From positions 4,464,001-4,528,000 of the forward strand of contig NZ_CP019082.1 of assembly GCF_001956985.1 (NCBI RefSeq): 64,000 nucleotides of DNA. The letters are read 5' to 3'. Under the pieces are notes generated by a model that was not told the origin of the DNA, did not search any database, and saw only the letters and a program-made list of their open reading frames with translations. Shown here one piece after another: positions 1 to 8,315 of the stretch; the stretch's first letter is position 1; every line of letters starts with the position of its first letter. The stretch is from Paludisphaera borealis. Its GTDB lineage: Bacteria; Planctomycetota; Planctomycetia; Isosphaerales; Isosphaeraceae. Made by a program: the position numbers and the translations under genes.

Positions 1-1349
1 AGCGCGGGGCGGGCGTCGTCGCCGGCGCGGGCCAGGGCGGCGACGGCGCGGCGGGCGACGGCGGGGCGGGGGTCGCCGAGCAGGGCGACAAGGTCGGCGG
101 GCGTCCGGGTCTTCCAGTCGATCGCCAGGCCACGCGGGTCGGCGACGGGTTTTGCGTCCTTGCGGCGGACGCGGTAGACGCCGCCGAGGACATCGGGCTT
201 GGAGAGCTGCGACGACGGGCAGCAGAGCTTGTACCAGCCGCCGGTGTCGACCACGATCAGGCTGCCGTCGGCGTCCTCGATCACGTCGGTCGGGTGGAAG
301 TCGAGGTCGGGACTGGTGATGAAGTCTTCATCCTTGGTCTCGAACGTCGCCCCCTTGGGCTTGAGGACGTGGCGGCCGACCTTGTGGAGGTTGAAGTAGC
401 AGGCGAAAAGGTTGTCGCGGTACTCGGCGCCGAGGGCGTCCGACTCGTACCGGGTCAGGCCGCAGGGGGCGGCGGGGCCCATGTGCAACAGGACGGGCAT
501 CAGGTTCGGGCTGGTCCACTTGTGCGAGGGGGCGTCGAGCACGCGGTTGGTCTTGCCGTAGAGGCCGCCGTAGATCGCGTGGGCGAGGCCGTCGCGAAGG
601 CCGCCGCCGGGCTGGTGGAAGAACGTGGTGCTGAAGATCCGCTCGCCGCCGGGGGTGAACGCGACGTCGACCGGGTTGTCCATGCCGCCGGTCATCACCG
701 GCTCGATCCCCGAGCCGTCGGGCCGCGACCGGAAGATGTGCGCCGCCTTGGTGACGAACGGGCTCTTGCCGGGCCGCTCGTAGGTCTGCTCGGCGAACGC
801 CCCCTTGCACCAGTAGACCCAGCCGTCGGGGCCGGCGTAGGGGCCGTGCAGGTCGTTGGCGCAGCCGGTGAGGGTCTTGCCCTGGAACCACTCGACCCGG
901 TCGTCGGCCACGCCGTCGCCGTTGGTGTCGGTCAGCTTCCAGATGCTCGGCGGGGCCGCGACGTACAGCGAGCCGTCGAGCCACATCGTCCCCTCGGGGA
1001 ACATCATCTTGTCGGCGAAAACCGTCTGGCTCTCGTACCGGCCGTCGCCGTCCTTGTCCTCAAGCCGGACGATCCGGTGGGGCTTCTCGGCCAGTTGCTT
1101 CTCGACCTTGTCGTTCGAGCCCGACGAGTCGGCGACGTACAGCCGGCCCTCCTCATCGAAGGCCGCCGTGATCGGCCGGTCGACCAGCGGCGGGCCGGCG
1201 ATCCGCTCGATCGTGAACCCCTCCGGCACCTTGAGGTTCCGCGCCTTGACAGGACCGTCCGCCCCCCAAGTCGACTGCCAGCCGATCAAAATCGTCATGA
1301 TTCCGACAACGAGCCCATCCGGAATTCGAGCCGACCGTGATCGTTTCAT
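1..1349 (-). CDS. PVC-type membrane-bound dehydrogenase-like protein, 3' end outside the window
   Basis: The gene begins at an ATG at 1349 and reads leftwards without a stop to the edge, so only the first ~449 residues are seen. The N-terminus has a hydrophobic signal segment (residues ~12-29, ending near STWGADG). It is followed by a beta-propeller of the PVC/GDH-like dehydrogenase family: blocks such as DEEGRLYVAD, DKDGDGRYE, LTDTNGDGVADD, YAGPDGWVYWCKG and IEDADGSLIVVDTGGWYK. The last part visible starts an alanine-rich HEAT-like region. Family members usually end in a CxxCH cytochrome c domain, which would lie outside the window. It should be exported to the periplasm or membrane. A weak AGGA lies ~10 bases before the ATG. 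Substrate unknown. Confidence 0.9.
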   Translation of the reverse strand, partial: MKRSRSARIPDGLVVGIMTILIGWQSTWGADGPVKARNLKVPEGFTIERIAGPPLVDRPITAAFDEEGRLYVADSSGSNDKVEKQLAEKPHRIVRLEDKDGDGRYESQTVFADKMMFPEGTMWLDGSLYVAAPPSIWKLTDTNGDGVADDRVEWFQGKTLTGCANDLHGPYAGPDGWVYWCKGAFAEQTYERPGKSPFVTKAAHIFRSRPDGSGIEPVMTGGMDNPVDVAFTPGGERIFSTTFFHQPGGGLRDGLAHAIYGGLYGKTNRVLDAPSHKWTSPNLMPVLLHMGPAAPCGLTRYESDALGAEYRDNLFACYFNLHKVGRHVLKPKGATFETKDEDFITSPDLDFHPTDVIEDADGSLIVVDTGGWYKLCCPSSQLSKPDVLGGVYRVRRKDAKPVADPRGLAIDWKTRTPADLVALLGDPRPAVARRAVAALARAGDDARPA

Positions 1350-1939
1350 GGGGAAGCGTCCTGGTGTGACAGGTCGATTGACCGCAAGCGCCAGTTAACC
1401 TTGTATGCGACCCGCGCCCCGCAAGTCAACCATCGCCGACCGCCCCCGCCGCCGTTGGGTTCGTTCGCGCCGAAAGCCTGGCGGTCTCCCCGCCCCGCAA
1501 CGCCTACCGACGGCCCCCAGGCCTCATCGCGGCCCTTCCGATCGAGTCGCCGCGATTGGGTTCGTTCGCCGCGCTCCGATCGCCGGGGGCGTGTTCTAAA
1601 CCCTGTGTTCTATGAGACTTAGTCGCAAGATCGAAATTGGCTTCGATCGCGCGGAAATCGCGCGATTTGGGTCCGTCCGCCGCCTTGTCCCGGCCGTCGA
1701 CCGACCGACCGACCAGCCCGTCGACGGCCCCGCGAATTGGGTTCGTTCGCGCGTTTCTTGCGACGCGGCTGCGCATCGCCGAAGGGCCACTCTCGCTTCT
1801 CATCGAACAGGCGGATTGCCAAAGACGCTGGACGATTGCGAGAGTCCCGCAGGATAAGTTTACGACGAGATCGCGGTCGTGATTGTTAAAACGAGACTTG
1901 ATCGAGAGATCGAAGTTCGAGAACGGCTTTTCTTTCCGC
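1350..1939. other. Intergenic region rich in a short repeat, no convincing gene
   Basis: About 590 bases between two leftward genes. Short open frames exist on both strands, but they overlap one another and their amino-acid content (runs of R, P and the string RTNP) merely reflects a repeated DNA motif. The only structure I see is the four-copy TTGGGTTCGTTCGC repeat listed separately. Confidence 0.6.
1455..1750. repeat. Four spaced copies of TTGGGTTCGTTCGC
   Basis: Exact copies at 1455-1468, 1556-1569 and 1737-1750, and a degenerate copy (TTGGGTCCGTCCGC) at 1667-1680. Three of the four copies (those at 1556, 1667 and 1737) are preceded by a CGCGA-type sequence; the first is preceded by GCCG. 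The spacing of 69-111 bases is irregular. The reverse complement, GCGAACGAACCCAA, recurs at 56.4-56.6 kb, so this is a dispersed intergenic repeat rather than a local tandem array. Confidence 0.8.
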
Positions 1940-2429
1940 TCACCGCTGGCCCGGCATCTCAGCGACGGTGGTGCGGTCGCTGGAGAAAGAGGCGCTGCGG
2001 AGTCGAGAGTTCTTATCCGGTTCCCAATTCGTCTGCCCCTTCGTGTCGAAGCTCAGATGGATCAGCGCCTTGGACATGGAGAAGCCCGTGGGCTGAGGAG
2101 GGGCTCCCCCCCTCGCTGGCCATTTCCATGACGATCCTCGGCGATCGCACATTGTAGGTCTGGTACATGTAATGCCCGTTCCCTTCGGAATCTCTGAGCG
2201 AGGCGTTTGTGCCCCCTCTGAGCCAGGACCGCTCCAGACCGAGGATGTCACGAGTCTGTTCCCAGGTCATGCCCCGCCGAAGTCGGTTGATGCGCGCCGG
2301 AATGCCCCGTACGACGAATCGAGGGGGAATCCCGTCCCAGAACTCCTCCACAACGAAGAGGCCGAGCGCGAAGATCGCAGTAATGAGCAGCATCGTGCGC
2401 ATACTGAACCGGGATCTTGGATGTCGCAT
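1940..2429 (-). pseudogene. Small membrane-anchored hypothetical protein, frameshifted in a G7 tract
   Basis: The ATG at 2429 opens a frame starting MRHPRSRFSMRTMLLITAIF, a basic leader plus one transmembrane helix (~residues 10-27) of a type common in planctomycetes. The frame as sequenced stops at 2013 after 138 residues. Downstream of a run of seven C on the + strand (2106-2112; G7 on the coding strand) its third codon positions become AT-rich. The neighbouring frame (PPQPTGFSMSKALIHLSFD..., ending at the TGA at 1940) has almost all G/C at third positions. Removing one G joins the two into one ~162-residue protein with a soluble domain. It is therefore a pseudogene, a phase-variable gene or a sequencing error. 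Function unknown. Confidence 0.65.
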
Positions 2430-2535
2430 GGCCGGGAATCTCGCGAGGAACGGTGTGTTGCGTCGCTGAGTCCAATCATCACCGATAGGGTCGGGACGAA
2501 CGATCGAGGGGTCGGAACGGGCCCAGGCGAACCCT

Positions 2536-2580
2536 CAAAACAAAAAGCCGCCTCGCCGGGAGATGCCCAACGAGGCGGCC
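2536..2580 (-). terminator. Rho-independent terminator of the glycine-zipper gene
   Basis: A perfect 9-bp stem GCCGCCTCG (2548-2556) / CGAGGCGGC (2571-2579) with a 14-base loop. On the minus strand it is followed directly by CTTTTTGTTTT (complement of 2537-2547). It lies 37 bases past the stop of the leftward gene at 2617. Confidence 0.87.
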
Positions 2581-2616
2581 ATTGCATTATTGGATGATCT
2601 TGAATTCGCGTCGAAC

Positions 2617-3153
2617 TCACGGCTTCCAGGTGCCGGCGTTCTTCTGCTTGCGGATATGACAACTGCGATCGTAGGCGTCCTTGACCGCCCCGCGAGCGCG
2701 TTCCCATTCCAGTTCGCCGCGGTCCTTCACGTTCGCCCAATCGCGCTTCAGGTCCGTTTCGACGTCGTCGAATTTGGTTTCGCCGTACCTGTGCTCGGCT
2801 TCCGCCCCATAACGGTAGGCGGGAAGATGCGTCTCGAACGTGTCGCCCTGGCGGACGTACGGGCGAGTCTTGTAGTTGTCGCGCAGCCAGTTGTCCTCGG
2901 TCGTGGGGTCGATGAGTTCGCCGACGCCCTTGCCGGCGTATCCGCCCGCGACCGCACCGACCGCGGCTCCGATCGCAGCGCCGACCGGCCCGGTGACGGC
3001 GCCGACGGCCATGCCGCTGGCCGCTCCCGCGATGGCCGCGCCGATGCCGGTTTCCACGGGGTGGGAACCAGGCGCATTCGTGATCGGATCGGGATTCCGA
3101 TCGCCACGGGGAGGGACGTCGACGCTTTTTTGCGGATTGCGTGTATCAGCCAT
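2617..3153 (-). CDS. Glycine-zipper protein, 178 residues
   Basis: Starts at the ATG at 3153 with GAGGA eight bases upstream. Residues ~36-78 form a glycine/alanine zipper (GIGAAIAGAASGMAVGAVTG and onward), typical of proteins that insert in or lie against membranes. Before it is a polar, proline-rich start with no signal peptide. After it come repeats of aromatic/acidic type (DNWLRDNYKTRPYV, PAYRYGAEAEHRYG, WERARGAVKDAYDR) known from small stress-associated proteins in many bacteria. No enzymatic motif is visible. It is a single-gene unit with its own terminator. A structural or stress role is inferred only from the family resemblance. Confidence 0.8.
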   Translation of the reverse strand: MADTRNPQKSVDVPPRGDRNPDPITNAPGSHPVETGIGAAIAGAASGMAVGAVTGPVGAAIGAAVGAVAGGYAGKGVGELIDPTTEDNWLRDNYKTRPYVRQGDTFETHLPAYRYGAEAEHRYGETKFDDVETDLKRDWANVKDRGELEWERARGAVKDAYDRSCHIRKQKNAGTWKP

Positions 3154-3524
3154 GGTATTCCTCGATTCGATTCAGGGATGTTTATCGAACTATCCCCGCT
3201 GGAACTGATTTCCGGCGGGGTCTGGCTGATGAATTAGCAATTCCGACGCCGACGAGATCGCTTTCCGTCGAAAATCTCGACAAGCTCAAGATGGGTTTCG
3301 GGGTGATGGGATGGTTATTGTAGCCCGCCTCTGTTAGCCCGGTCTCACGCCCAGCGACAGGCCCCGTCTACAATCCGGAGTCGGTCCCACGGCCAGCGAA
3401 CGCATGCTCGCAACTGTCTGCCGCGGGGCCGGATCCGCTCGTTTCGCCGCCGGGCTCGGGCGGTTATCATGGCGGCGTCCGGGGGACCCGTTCCATGGTC
3501 GGCGGCCGATTCGGAGGTGTGCGG
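3154..3524. other. Intergenic region between divergent genes
   Basis: About 370 bases. It should hold the promoter of the leftward glycine-zipper gene. An imperfect hairpin with arms CCCCGCTGG and CCGGCGGGG lies at about 3194-3220, some 40 bases upstream of that start. I see no clear -35/-10 pair and no gene. Confidence 0.5.
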
Positions 3525-3770
3525 ATGACGGCGGAAGCGTTGAGGGCGAAGGTCTTCGCGGAACTTGAAGCGGTCGGCTTCCGACCGGCGAAATCGTTGC
3601 CCGATCCCGACCTGGGACAGGCGATCCGCCCGCCGGACGAGATCGCCGCGCGGCTCCTGACGCTCGACTCGGTGTTCACCTGGGCGGCCTTCTCCGGGGT
3701 AGACGTCGTTCACGGCGGCGCGATTCACGAGAGGAGTTCACTTCCCGAGTCGGCTTTGCAAATGGTCTAA
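3525..3770 (+). pseudogene. Probable truncated remnant, N-terminus resembling DUF4272-type proteins
   Basis: The ATG at 3525 has GGAGGT seven bases upstream, a better start than the ATG at 3495. The first ~60 residues (MTAEALRAKVFAELEAVGF..., IRPPDEIAARLLTLDSVFTW) are GC-rich at third positions and look like a genuine domain start, resembling the N-terminus of DUF4272-like proteins. After AFSGVDVV the frame loses coding character and stops at 81 residues, about a third of the expected family length. No continuation is visible in the other frames. A six-base tandem repeat (CTGCGA, about four units) follows near 3788-3811. I infer a 3' deletion. The family assignment is from memory and uncertain. 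Confidence 0.4.
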
Positions 3771-3854
3771 TGTGTCGCCGTAAAGCCGCGACTGCGACTG
3801 CGACTGCGACCGAGGCCGGGATGGGCCGGTTATTCACGAGTCGGACGATTGCTC

Positions 3855-5207
3855 ATGTCTCTTCACCGTTTGCTCGATCGTGAGCGCACGATCGCCCCGC
3901 CCGGTTTCAACCGCTGGCTGATCCCTCCCGCCGCGCTGGCCGTCCACCTTTGCATCGGCGAGATTTACGGCTTCAGCGTCTTCAACGGGCCGCTGACCCG
4001 GATCGTGGGCGTCGACCACTCGATCGAGGGGCGGGACTGGACCATCCCCCAGGTCGGTTGGATTTATTCAATCGCCCTGATCATGCTCGGGCTCTCCGCC
4101 GCGATCTTCGGTCGGTGGGTCGAGCGCGTCGGCCCGAGGAAGGCGATCTACGCCAGCGCCTGTTGCTTCTGTTCGGGCCTGTGGCTGTCCGGCCTGGGCG
4201 TCGCCCACCACGACATCCGGCTCCTCTATCTCGGCTACGGCGTCGTCGGCGGGATCGGGCTGGGGCTCGGCTACATCGCGCCGGTGTCGAGCCTCGTCAA
4301 GTGGTTCCCCGACCGGCCGGGCATGGCGACGGGCCTGGCGATCATGGGGTTCGGCGGCGGCGCCCTGATCGGCGCTCCGCTCGGCGTCGAGCTGATGGGC
4401 TACTTCAAGTCGTCCTCCTCGGTCGGGGTGGAGGAGGCGTTCGTGGTGATGGGAGGCGTCTACTTCGTCTTCATGATGTTCGGGGCGTACACCTTCCGCG
4501 TGCCCGCGCCGGGGTGGCGGCCGGAGGGGTTCGTCCCCGCCGTGAAGCCGAAGAAGCTGGTCACGCACGCGGACGTCTCCGTCGATCTCGCCTGGAAGAC
4601 GCCGCAGTTCTGGCTGCTTTGGGGGGTGCTCTGCCTGAATGTGACGGCCGGTATCGGCGTGCTCGGCCAGGCGTCGCTGATGTGTCAGGACATGTTCGGC
4701 GTCCCCGCGGCGGTCGGCGGCGGTTTCGCGGGGTTGCTCAGCCTGTTCAACATGGCCGGCCGGTTCCTCTGGTCGACGACCTCCGACCTGACGGGCCGCA
4801 AGGCCGTCTACGGCGTCTTCTTCCTGCTCGGGGCCGTCCTCTATGCGCTCGTCCCCATGGCCCAGAAGTATCACAGCGTGGGCCTGTTCGTCGTGCTCAC
4901 GACCCTGATCATCTCGATGTACGGCGGCGGCTTCGCCACGATCCCCGCCTACCTCCGCGACCTGTTCGGCGCCATGCACCTCGGCGCGATCCACGGCCGC
5001 CTGATCACCGCGTGGTCGATGGCCGCGGTCCTCGGCCCGCAGTTGGTCAACTACGTCTCGACCTACCGGATCGCGCACGGCGTCCCCAGGGCCGAAGCGT
5101 ACAACGCGACGATGTACCTGATGTCCGGCCTCCTGTTGCTCGGGTTGGTCTGCAACCTCCTCGTCCGCCCCGTGGACGAGCGGTTCCATCACCGAGTCGA
5201 GACTTGA
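3855..5207 (+). CDS. MFS transporter, oxalate/formate antiporter (OFA) family
   Basis: 450 residues, twelve predicted transmembrane helices in two halves. Typical OFA features are visible: IPPAALAVHLCIGEIYGFSV in helix 1, the loop motif GRWVERVGPRKA after helix 2, WFPDRPGMATGLAIMGFG around helix 5, and DLTGRKAVYG in the second half. It should move a small carboxylate across the inner membrane; the real substrate cannot be read from the sequence. The ATG at 3855 is preferred over a TTG six bases upstream, though neither has a strong ribosome-binding site. A 53-residue membrane protein follows 32 bases later, as is usual for this transporter type. Confidence 0.88.
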   Translation: MSLHRLLDRERTIAPPGFNRWLIPPAALAVHLCIGEIYGFSVFNGPLTRIVGVDHSIEGRDWTIPQVGWIYSIALIMLGLSAAIFGRWVERVGPRKAIYASACCFCSGLWLSGLGVAHHDIRLLYLGYGVVGGIGLGLGYIAPVSSLVKWFPDRPGMATGLAIMGFGGGALIGAPLGVELMGYFKSSSSVGVEEAFVVMGGVYFVFMMFGAYTFRVPAPGWRPEGFVPAVKPKKLVTHADVSVDLAWKTPQFWLLWGVLCLNVTAGIGVLGQASLMCQDMFGVPAAVGGGFAGLLSLFNMAGRFLWSTTSDLTGRKAVYGVFFLLGAVLYALVPMAQKYHSVGLFVVLTTLIISMYGGGFATIPAYLRDLFGAMHLGAIHGRLITAWSMAAVLGPQLVNYVSTYRIAHGVPRAEAYNATMYLMSGLLLLGLVCNLLVRPVDERFHHRVET

Positions 5208-5239
5208 TCGTCCTCCCAGACCCGAGCCGGAAAGAATCC

Positions 5240-5401
5240 ATGGATCGCCCCCGGATGAAGTCCTCGGCGCTGTTGATCGCGGCTTCCTGGCTCCTCGTGC
5301 TGATCCCGCTGGGATGGGGCGTCTACCAGAGCGTGGTCAAATCGCTGCCGCTGTTCCAGGCGCCTGATGCTTCGAAAGCGATATCATCACCCAAGGAATG
5401 A
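5240..5401 (+). CDS. MFS transporter small subunit, 53 residues
   Basis: Begins at an ATG at 5240 with a GGAAAGA-like site upstream. It encodes a basic N-terminus, a single hydrophobic helix (SALLIAASWLLVLIPLGWGVY, ~residues 9-29) and a short polar tail. Tiny one-helix proteins of this type, with the (W)-L-x-(V/L)-x-(I/V)-P-L-x-W-G-(V/I) pattern, are known to follow OFA-family MFS genes and are annotated as a small subunit. It ends in an ATGA overlap with the next gene, so translation is probably coupled. Too short for routine gene finders. Confidence 0.75.
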   Translation: MDRPRMKSSALLIAASWLLVLIPLGWGVYQSVVKSLPLFQAPDASKAISSPKE

Positions 5402-6180
5402 ACAAAGACATGAGCCGACATGAACTGAAGAACAAAGTGGCCGTCGTCGGCGGCGGAGCGAAGAACCTGGGCGGGCTGCTGAGCGTCCGGCTCGCGGAGC
5501 GGGGCGCGAAGGTGGTGGTCCACTACCACGGCGACGCGACGAAGGGGGACGCCGAGAAGACCCTGGCGACCATCAAGAACGCGGGGGGCGAGGCGGCCGC
5601 CGTCCAGGGGGACCTCACGAAGCCGGCCAACGTCGCAGGGCTGTTCGAAGAGGCGGTCGAAGCGTTCGGCGGCGTCGACTTCGCCGTCAACACGACGGGT
5701 CTGGTGATCAAGAAGCCGATCGTCGACGTCACCGAGGACGAGTTCGACCGTAGCTTCGCCGTCAACGCGAAGGCCGCCTTCTTCTTCATCCAGGAGGCGG
5801 GCAAACGGCTCAACGACGGTGGCGCCATCTGCACGATCGTCACGTCGCTGCTCGCGGCCTACACCGATTCGTATTCGATCTATCCCGGCAGCAAGGCGCC
5901 GATCGAGCATTTCACCCGAGCCGCGTCGAAGGAGTTCGGCGGTCGCGGGATCTCGGTGACGGCGCTCGGTCCGGGGCCGATGGAAACTCCGTTCTTCTAC
6001 GGCCAGGAGACCAAGGAGTCGGCGGCCTACAATCAGACGGCCGCCGCACTCAGCAAGTTCACCAAGACCGGCCTAACCGATATTGAGGACATCGTACCGA
6101 TCGTCCTCTTCCTGATCACCGAAGGTTGGTGGATCACCGGCCAAACGATCTTCGCCAACGGCGGCTACACCACGCGGTGA
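5398..6180 (+). CDS. Short-chain dehydrogenase/reductase (SDR)
   Basis: 260 residues, normal for a classical SDR. A Rossmann fold with the nucleotide motif GGGAKNLGG (~residues 18-26) and the NNAG-position motif NTTG. The catalytic tetrad region shows S (VTSLL) followed by Y-x-x-x-K in YPGSK. The end has the family's GQTIFANGGY. It should reduce or oxidise an alcohol/carbonyl with NAD(P)H in the cytosol. The start overlaps the small transporter subunit by four bases (ATGA). A second ATG at 5410 is possible. The coupling suggests that the enzyme acts on what the transporter imports. Substrate unknown. Confidence 0.88.
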   Translation: MNKDMSRHELKNKVAVVGGGAKNLGGLLSVRLAERGAKVVVHYHGDATKGDAEKTLATIKNAGGEAAAVQGDLTKPANVAGLFEEAVEAFGGVDFAVNTTGLVIKKPIVDVTEDEFDRSFAVNAKAAFFFIQEAGKRLNDGGAICTIVTSLLAAYTDSYSIYPGSKAPIEHFTRAASKEFGGRGISVTALGPGPMETPFFYGQETKESAAYNQTAAALSKFTKTGLTDIEDIVPIVLFLITEGWWITGQTIFANGGYTTR

Positions 6181-6240
6181 GCCGCCCCGGATGCCTCGCG
6201 CGGTTTGCTATTGGGTTGCACACAGGCCGAGGCCGAATTC

Positions 6241-6380
6241 CCTTCTCCCCGCCAGCGGGGAGAAGGTGCCCCGAAGGGGCGGATGAGGGGTCTTCAATCG
6301 CCCTGGCGTTCGACGAATCCCGATGACGCCCACCCCTTCTCCGGCCTTCGGCCGCCTTCTCTCGCAAGGGGAGAAGGTAT
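6241..6380. repeat. CCTTCTCCCC hairpin element, full length, between convergent genes
   Basis: The left end is a perfect 11-bp stem, CCTTCTCCCCG (6241-6251) / CGGGGAGAAGG (6256-6266), with a four-base loop. Then come a second small hairpin (GCCCCGAAGGGGC) and GGATGAGGGG. The right end (about 6332-6378) has the mirrored CCCCTTCTCC...GGAGAAGG. Related copies are at 29340 and 63734, and a hairpin-only copy at 22423. It sits between the ends of two convergent genes and may serve as a bidirectional terminator. Confidence 0.8.
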
Positions 6381-6437
6381 GCTCGCGACAGCGTGTCTTG
6401 ATGGATTTCTGCAACGCAAATGCAGGCCTCGCCGACT

Positions 6438-7976
6438 TCAAGGCTTGACGGCCGCGTCGTCCCGCCGTCGTTCGATTGATTTGAGATTCTGTTCCTTGAG
6501 GGTCTGGGCTTGCGCGAGGGCTCGCTCGAAGCTCGAGATCTCCGCGTCGAGCTGGGATTTCGAGACGTATCCTTTCTCGAACATCATCTGCGCCCACGCG
6601 ACCCGCTTCTTGGCGCGGAGGATCTCCGCGGGAGCGAACATCGGGTCGACGGAGTTGGCCGGTTTCCTCGCGCCGACCTCGGCATCACCTTCCGCTCGGT
6701 CGATGATGCCCTGCATCTCGGCGAAACCTCGATCGGCGGCGTCACTGAGCGGCGCGGCGGAGAAGTCGAACAGGGTCTGGTGGGTCTCGATCACGTCGAA
6801 GAGAATCCGGTCGATCTTGTCGAGCTGAGTCTGGAGGTCGAGGAACTCCTTCCTCGCCTGATTCACGACCGGTCCTTCGTTCGTCGAGTCCTTTCGAGCC
6901 GCGTGAGCCTTGCTGGTGGTGCGTTTGAACCTAGACAAGGCTTCGTCGGCTTCCTCTTCGAGCCGTTTGAGGATCATCGCGCGCGACTTCGAGACGAAAT
7001 CCGGCGTGTCGGACGTACGGGAAGCAGGCGCGGTCGCCCGGGGCGGCTGATTCGCCTCCAGGCTGGGGCCGCGTTTTTCGTCGCCGCCCGACTGGGCGAC
7101 CGCGCCGGCGACTCCGGCGGCGGTGACGGCGGTGAGCACGATGGCCGAGGCGATTTTGAGCTTGGTGAGGAACATGGCGTAGAGCACCTCCTTGAACAGA
7201 GCGGCGACGGGCGCCGAGATCACTTTGAGCGCGACCGCCTCGCCCGTCGCGACGGCGGTTGCGGCCCGAACCGTGGATTCGACCAGGAGCGCGGCGGGCG
7301 CGTTCGGCTCGTTCCGGAAGGCCGAGGCGAGCCGGGGGGCGGCGATCAGCAGGCCGGAGGGGAGTCCGTTGCGGCGCGCGAGCCGGCCGCGGAGCAGCTC
7401 GCGGGCCCGGGCGAGCCGGGTCTTGACCGTGCCGAGCGGCCAGCCGAGCCGCCGGGCGGCGTCCTGGTGGGTCAGGCCCTGGACGTCGCAGAGGATCAAC
7501 GGCTCGCGGCACCGCGCGGGGAGGCGTTCGATCTCGTCGTGGAGCATCGCCGCGAGGTCGTCGTCGCCGTGATCGTCCGAAGTCGCGGCCGGCCGGGCCT
7601 CGGCCGTTTTCCGCTCGTGTTCGAGCCGCCGGGCCGCGTCGCGGCGGGCCCGCGCGGCGACGCGGTGCGCCACGCGATGGAGCCAGGGGCCGAGCGAGTC
7701 GCGGACCCAGAGCGACCGCGCTTTTTGAACCAGCACGAGGAACGCCGCCTGAAAGGCGTCCTGGGCGTCGTTCGGATCGCGGAGGGTCGACCGGCAGACG
7801 CGCCAGACCATCGGCCCGTGGCGTTCGACCAGAGCCGCGAAGGCCAGCTCGCCCTCCTCGCCGCCTCGGGTCGCGAACCGCTCCAGAAGCTGGCCGTCGG
7901 TTTGCTCGCCGATCGCCCCCAGATTGAAAAGCGTCCCGAGCTGCCGCAACATCGCCCCGTTCGATCGGCTCGCCAC
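6438..7976 (-). CDS. ECF-type RNA polymerase sigma factor with C-terminal transmembrane and coiled-coil extension
   Basis: 512 residues from a GTG at 7976, which has GGAGGG seven bases upstream; an ATG at 7991 is the alternative. Sigma region 2 spans ~residues 45-115 (ERHGPMVWRV, DAFQAAFLVLV, WLHRVAHRVA). Region 4 spans ~140-200 (LPARCREPLILCDVQGLTHQ, LGWPLGTVKTRLARARELLR). After it come a linker, a transmembrane helix (~271-293) and a ~200-residue polar region with coiled-coil character (QTQLDKIDRILFDVIETHQT; ERALAQAQTLKEQNLKSIER). Typical ECF factors have ~190 residues and a separate anti-sigma protein; here a membrane anchor and outer domain are fused to the sigma itself, an arrangement known in planctomycetes. 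No anti-sigma gene is adjacent. Confidence 0.9.
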   Translation of the reverse strand: MASRSNGAMLRQLGTLFNLGAIGEQTDGQLLERFATRGGEEGELAFAALVERHGPMVWRVCRSTLRDPNDAQDAFQAAFLVLVQKARSLWVRDSLGPWLHRVAHRVAARARRDAARRLEHERKTAEARPAATSDDHGDDDLAAMLHDEIERLPARCREPLILCDVQGLTHQDAARRLGWPLGTVKTRLARARELLRGRLARRNGLPSGLLIAAPRLASAFRNEPNAPAALLVESTVRAATAVATGEAVALKVISAPVAALFKEVLYAMFLTKLKIASAIVLTAVTAAGVAGAVAQSGGDEKRGPSLEANQPPRATAPASRTSDTPDFVSKSRAMILKRLEEEADEALSRFKRTTSKAHAARKDSTNEGPVVNQARKEFLDLQTQLDKIDRILFDVIETHQTLFDFSAAPLSDAADRGFAEMQGIIDRAEGDAEVGARKPANSVDPMFAPAEILRAKKRVAWAQMMFEKGYVSKSQLDAEISSFERALAQAQTLKEQNLKSIERRRDDAAVKP

Positions 7977-8315
7977 GCCTCCGCCCTCCATCCGGCCCGC
8001 GCTCGTCCCCTTCCCTCTATAGAGAGTAATGCCGTGGGCGAGGCCGATGGATTGAACTTTCCGCCGGAACCTCGCGTTTCAGGCCCGCGCCCGGACGGGA
8101 GGAGACGCCGGCATAAGATTAAGGACGTTAAATGATGTGAAAAAGAGACTGTGAAGAAGAGGTCTCGCTTGTGTGATGAACGTAATCAAACCATGATGTT
8201 CCCGCGGCAGATCGAGTGGGTGTGCCTCTTGCGATAAAAAACTGCGTAAATCGCCGGGTTGTGTCGCGATGAGGTTGAGTAAAGCGGTTGAATCTGAAAT
8301 TTTCAGGAGAGTGAA
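7977..8315. other. Divergent promoter region with a palindromic CTCTATAGAG motif
   Basis: About 340 bases between the leftward sigma gene and the rightward PEP-CTERM gene. At 8014-8028 the minus strand reads TACTCTCTATAGAGG, 38 bases upstream of the sigma start. The same 15 bases occur at 56321-56335. The right part (8110-8300) is unusually AT-rich for this genome and probably carries the promoter of the PEP-CTERM gene; I cannot name a clear -35/-10 pair. Confidence 0.5.

Noticed and set aside
1504-1882. Small proteins in the 1.5-1.9 kb spacer
   Set aside because: Overlapping frames on both strands all derive from the TTGGGTTCGTTCGC repeat; none has a ribosome-binding site with a coding signature.
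3788-3811. Tandem CTGCGA repeat as a functional microsatellite
   Set aside because: Only about four units, in a spacer after a gene remnant. No link to a promoter or reading frame.
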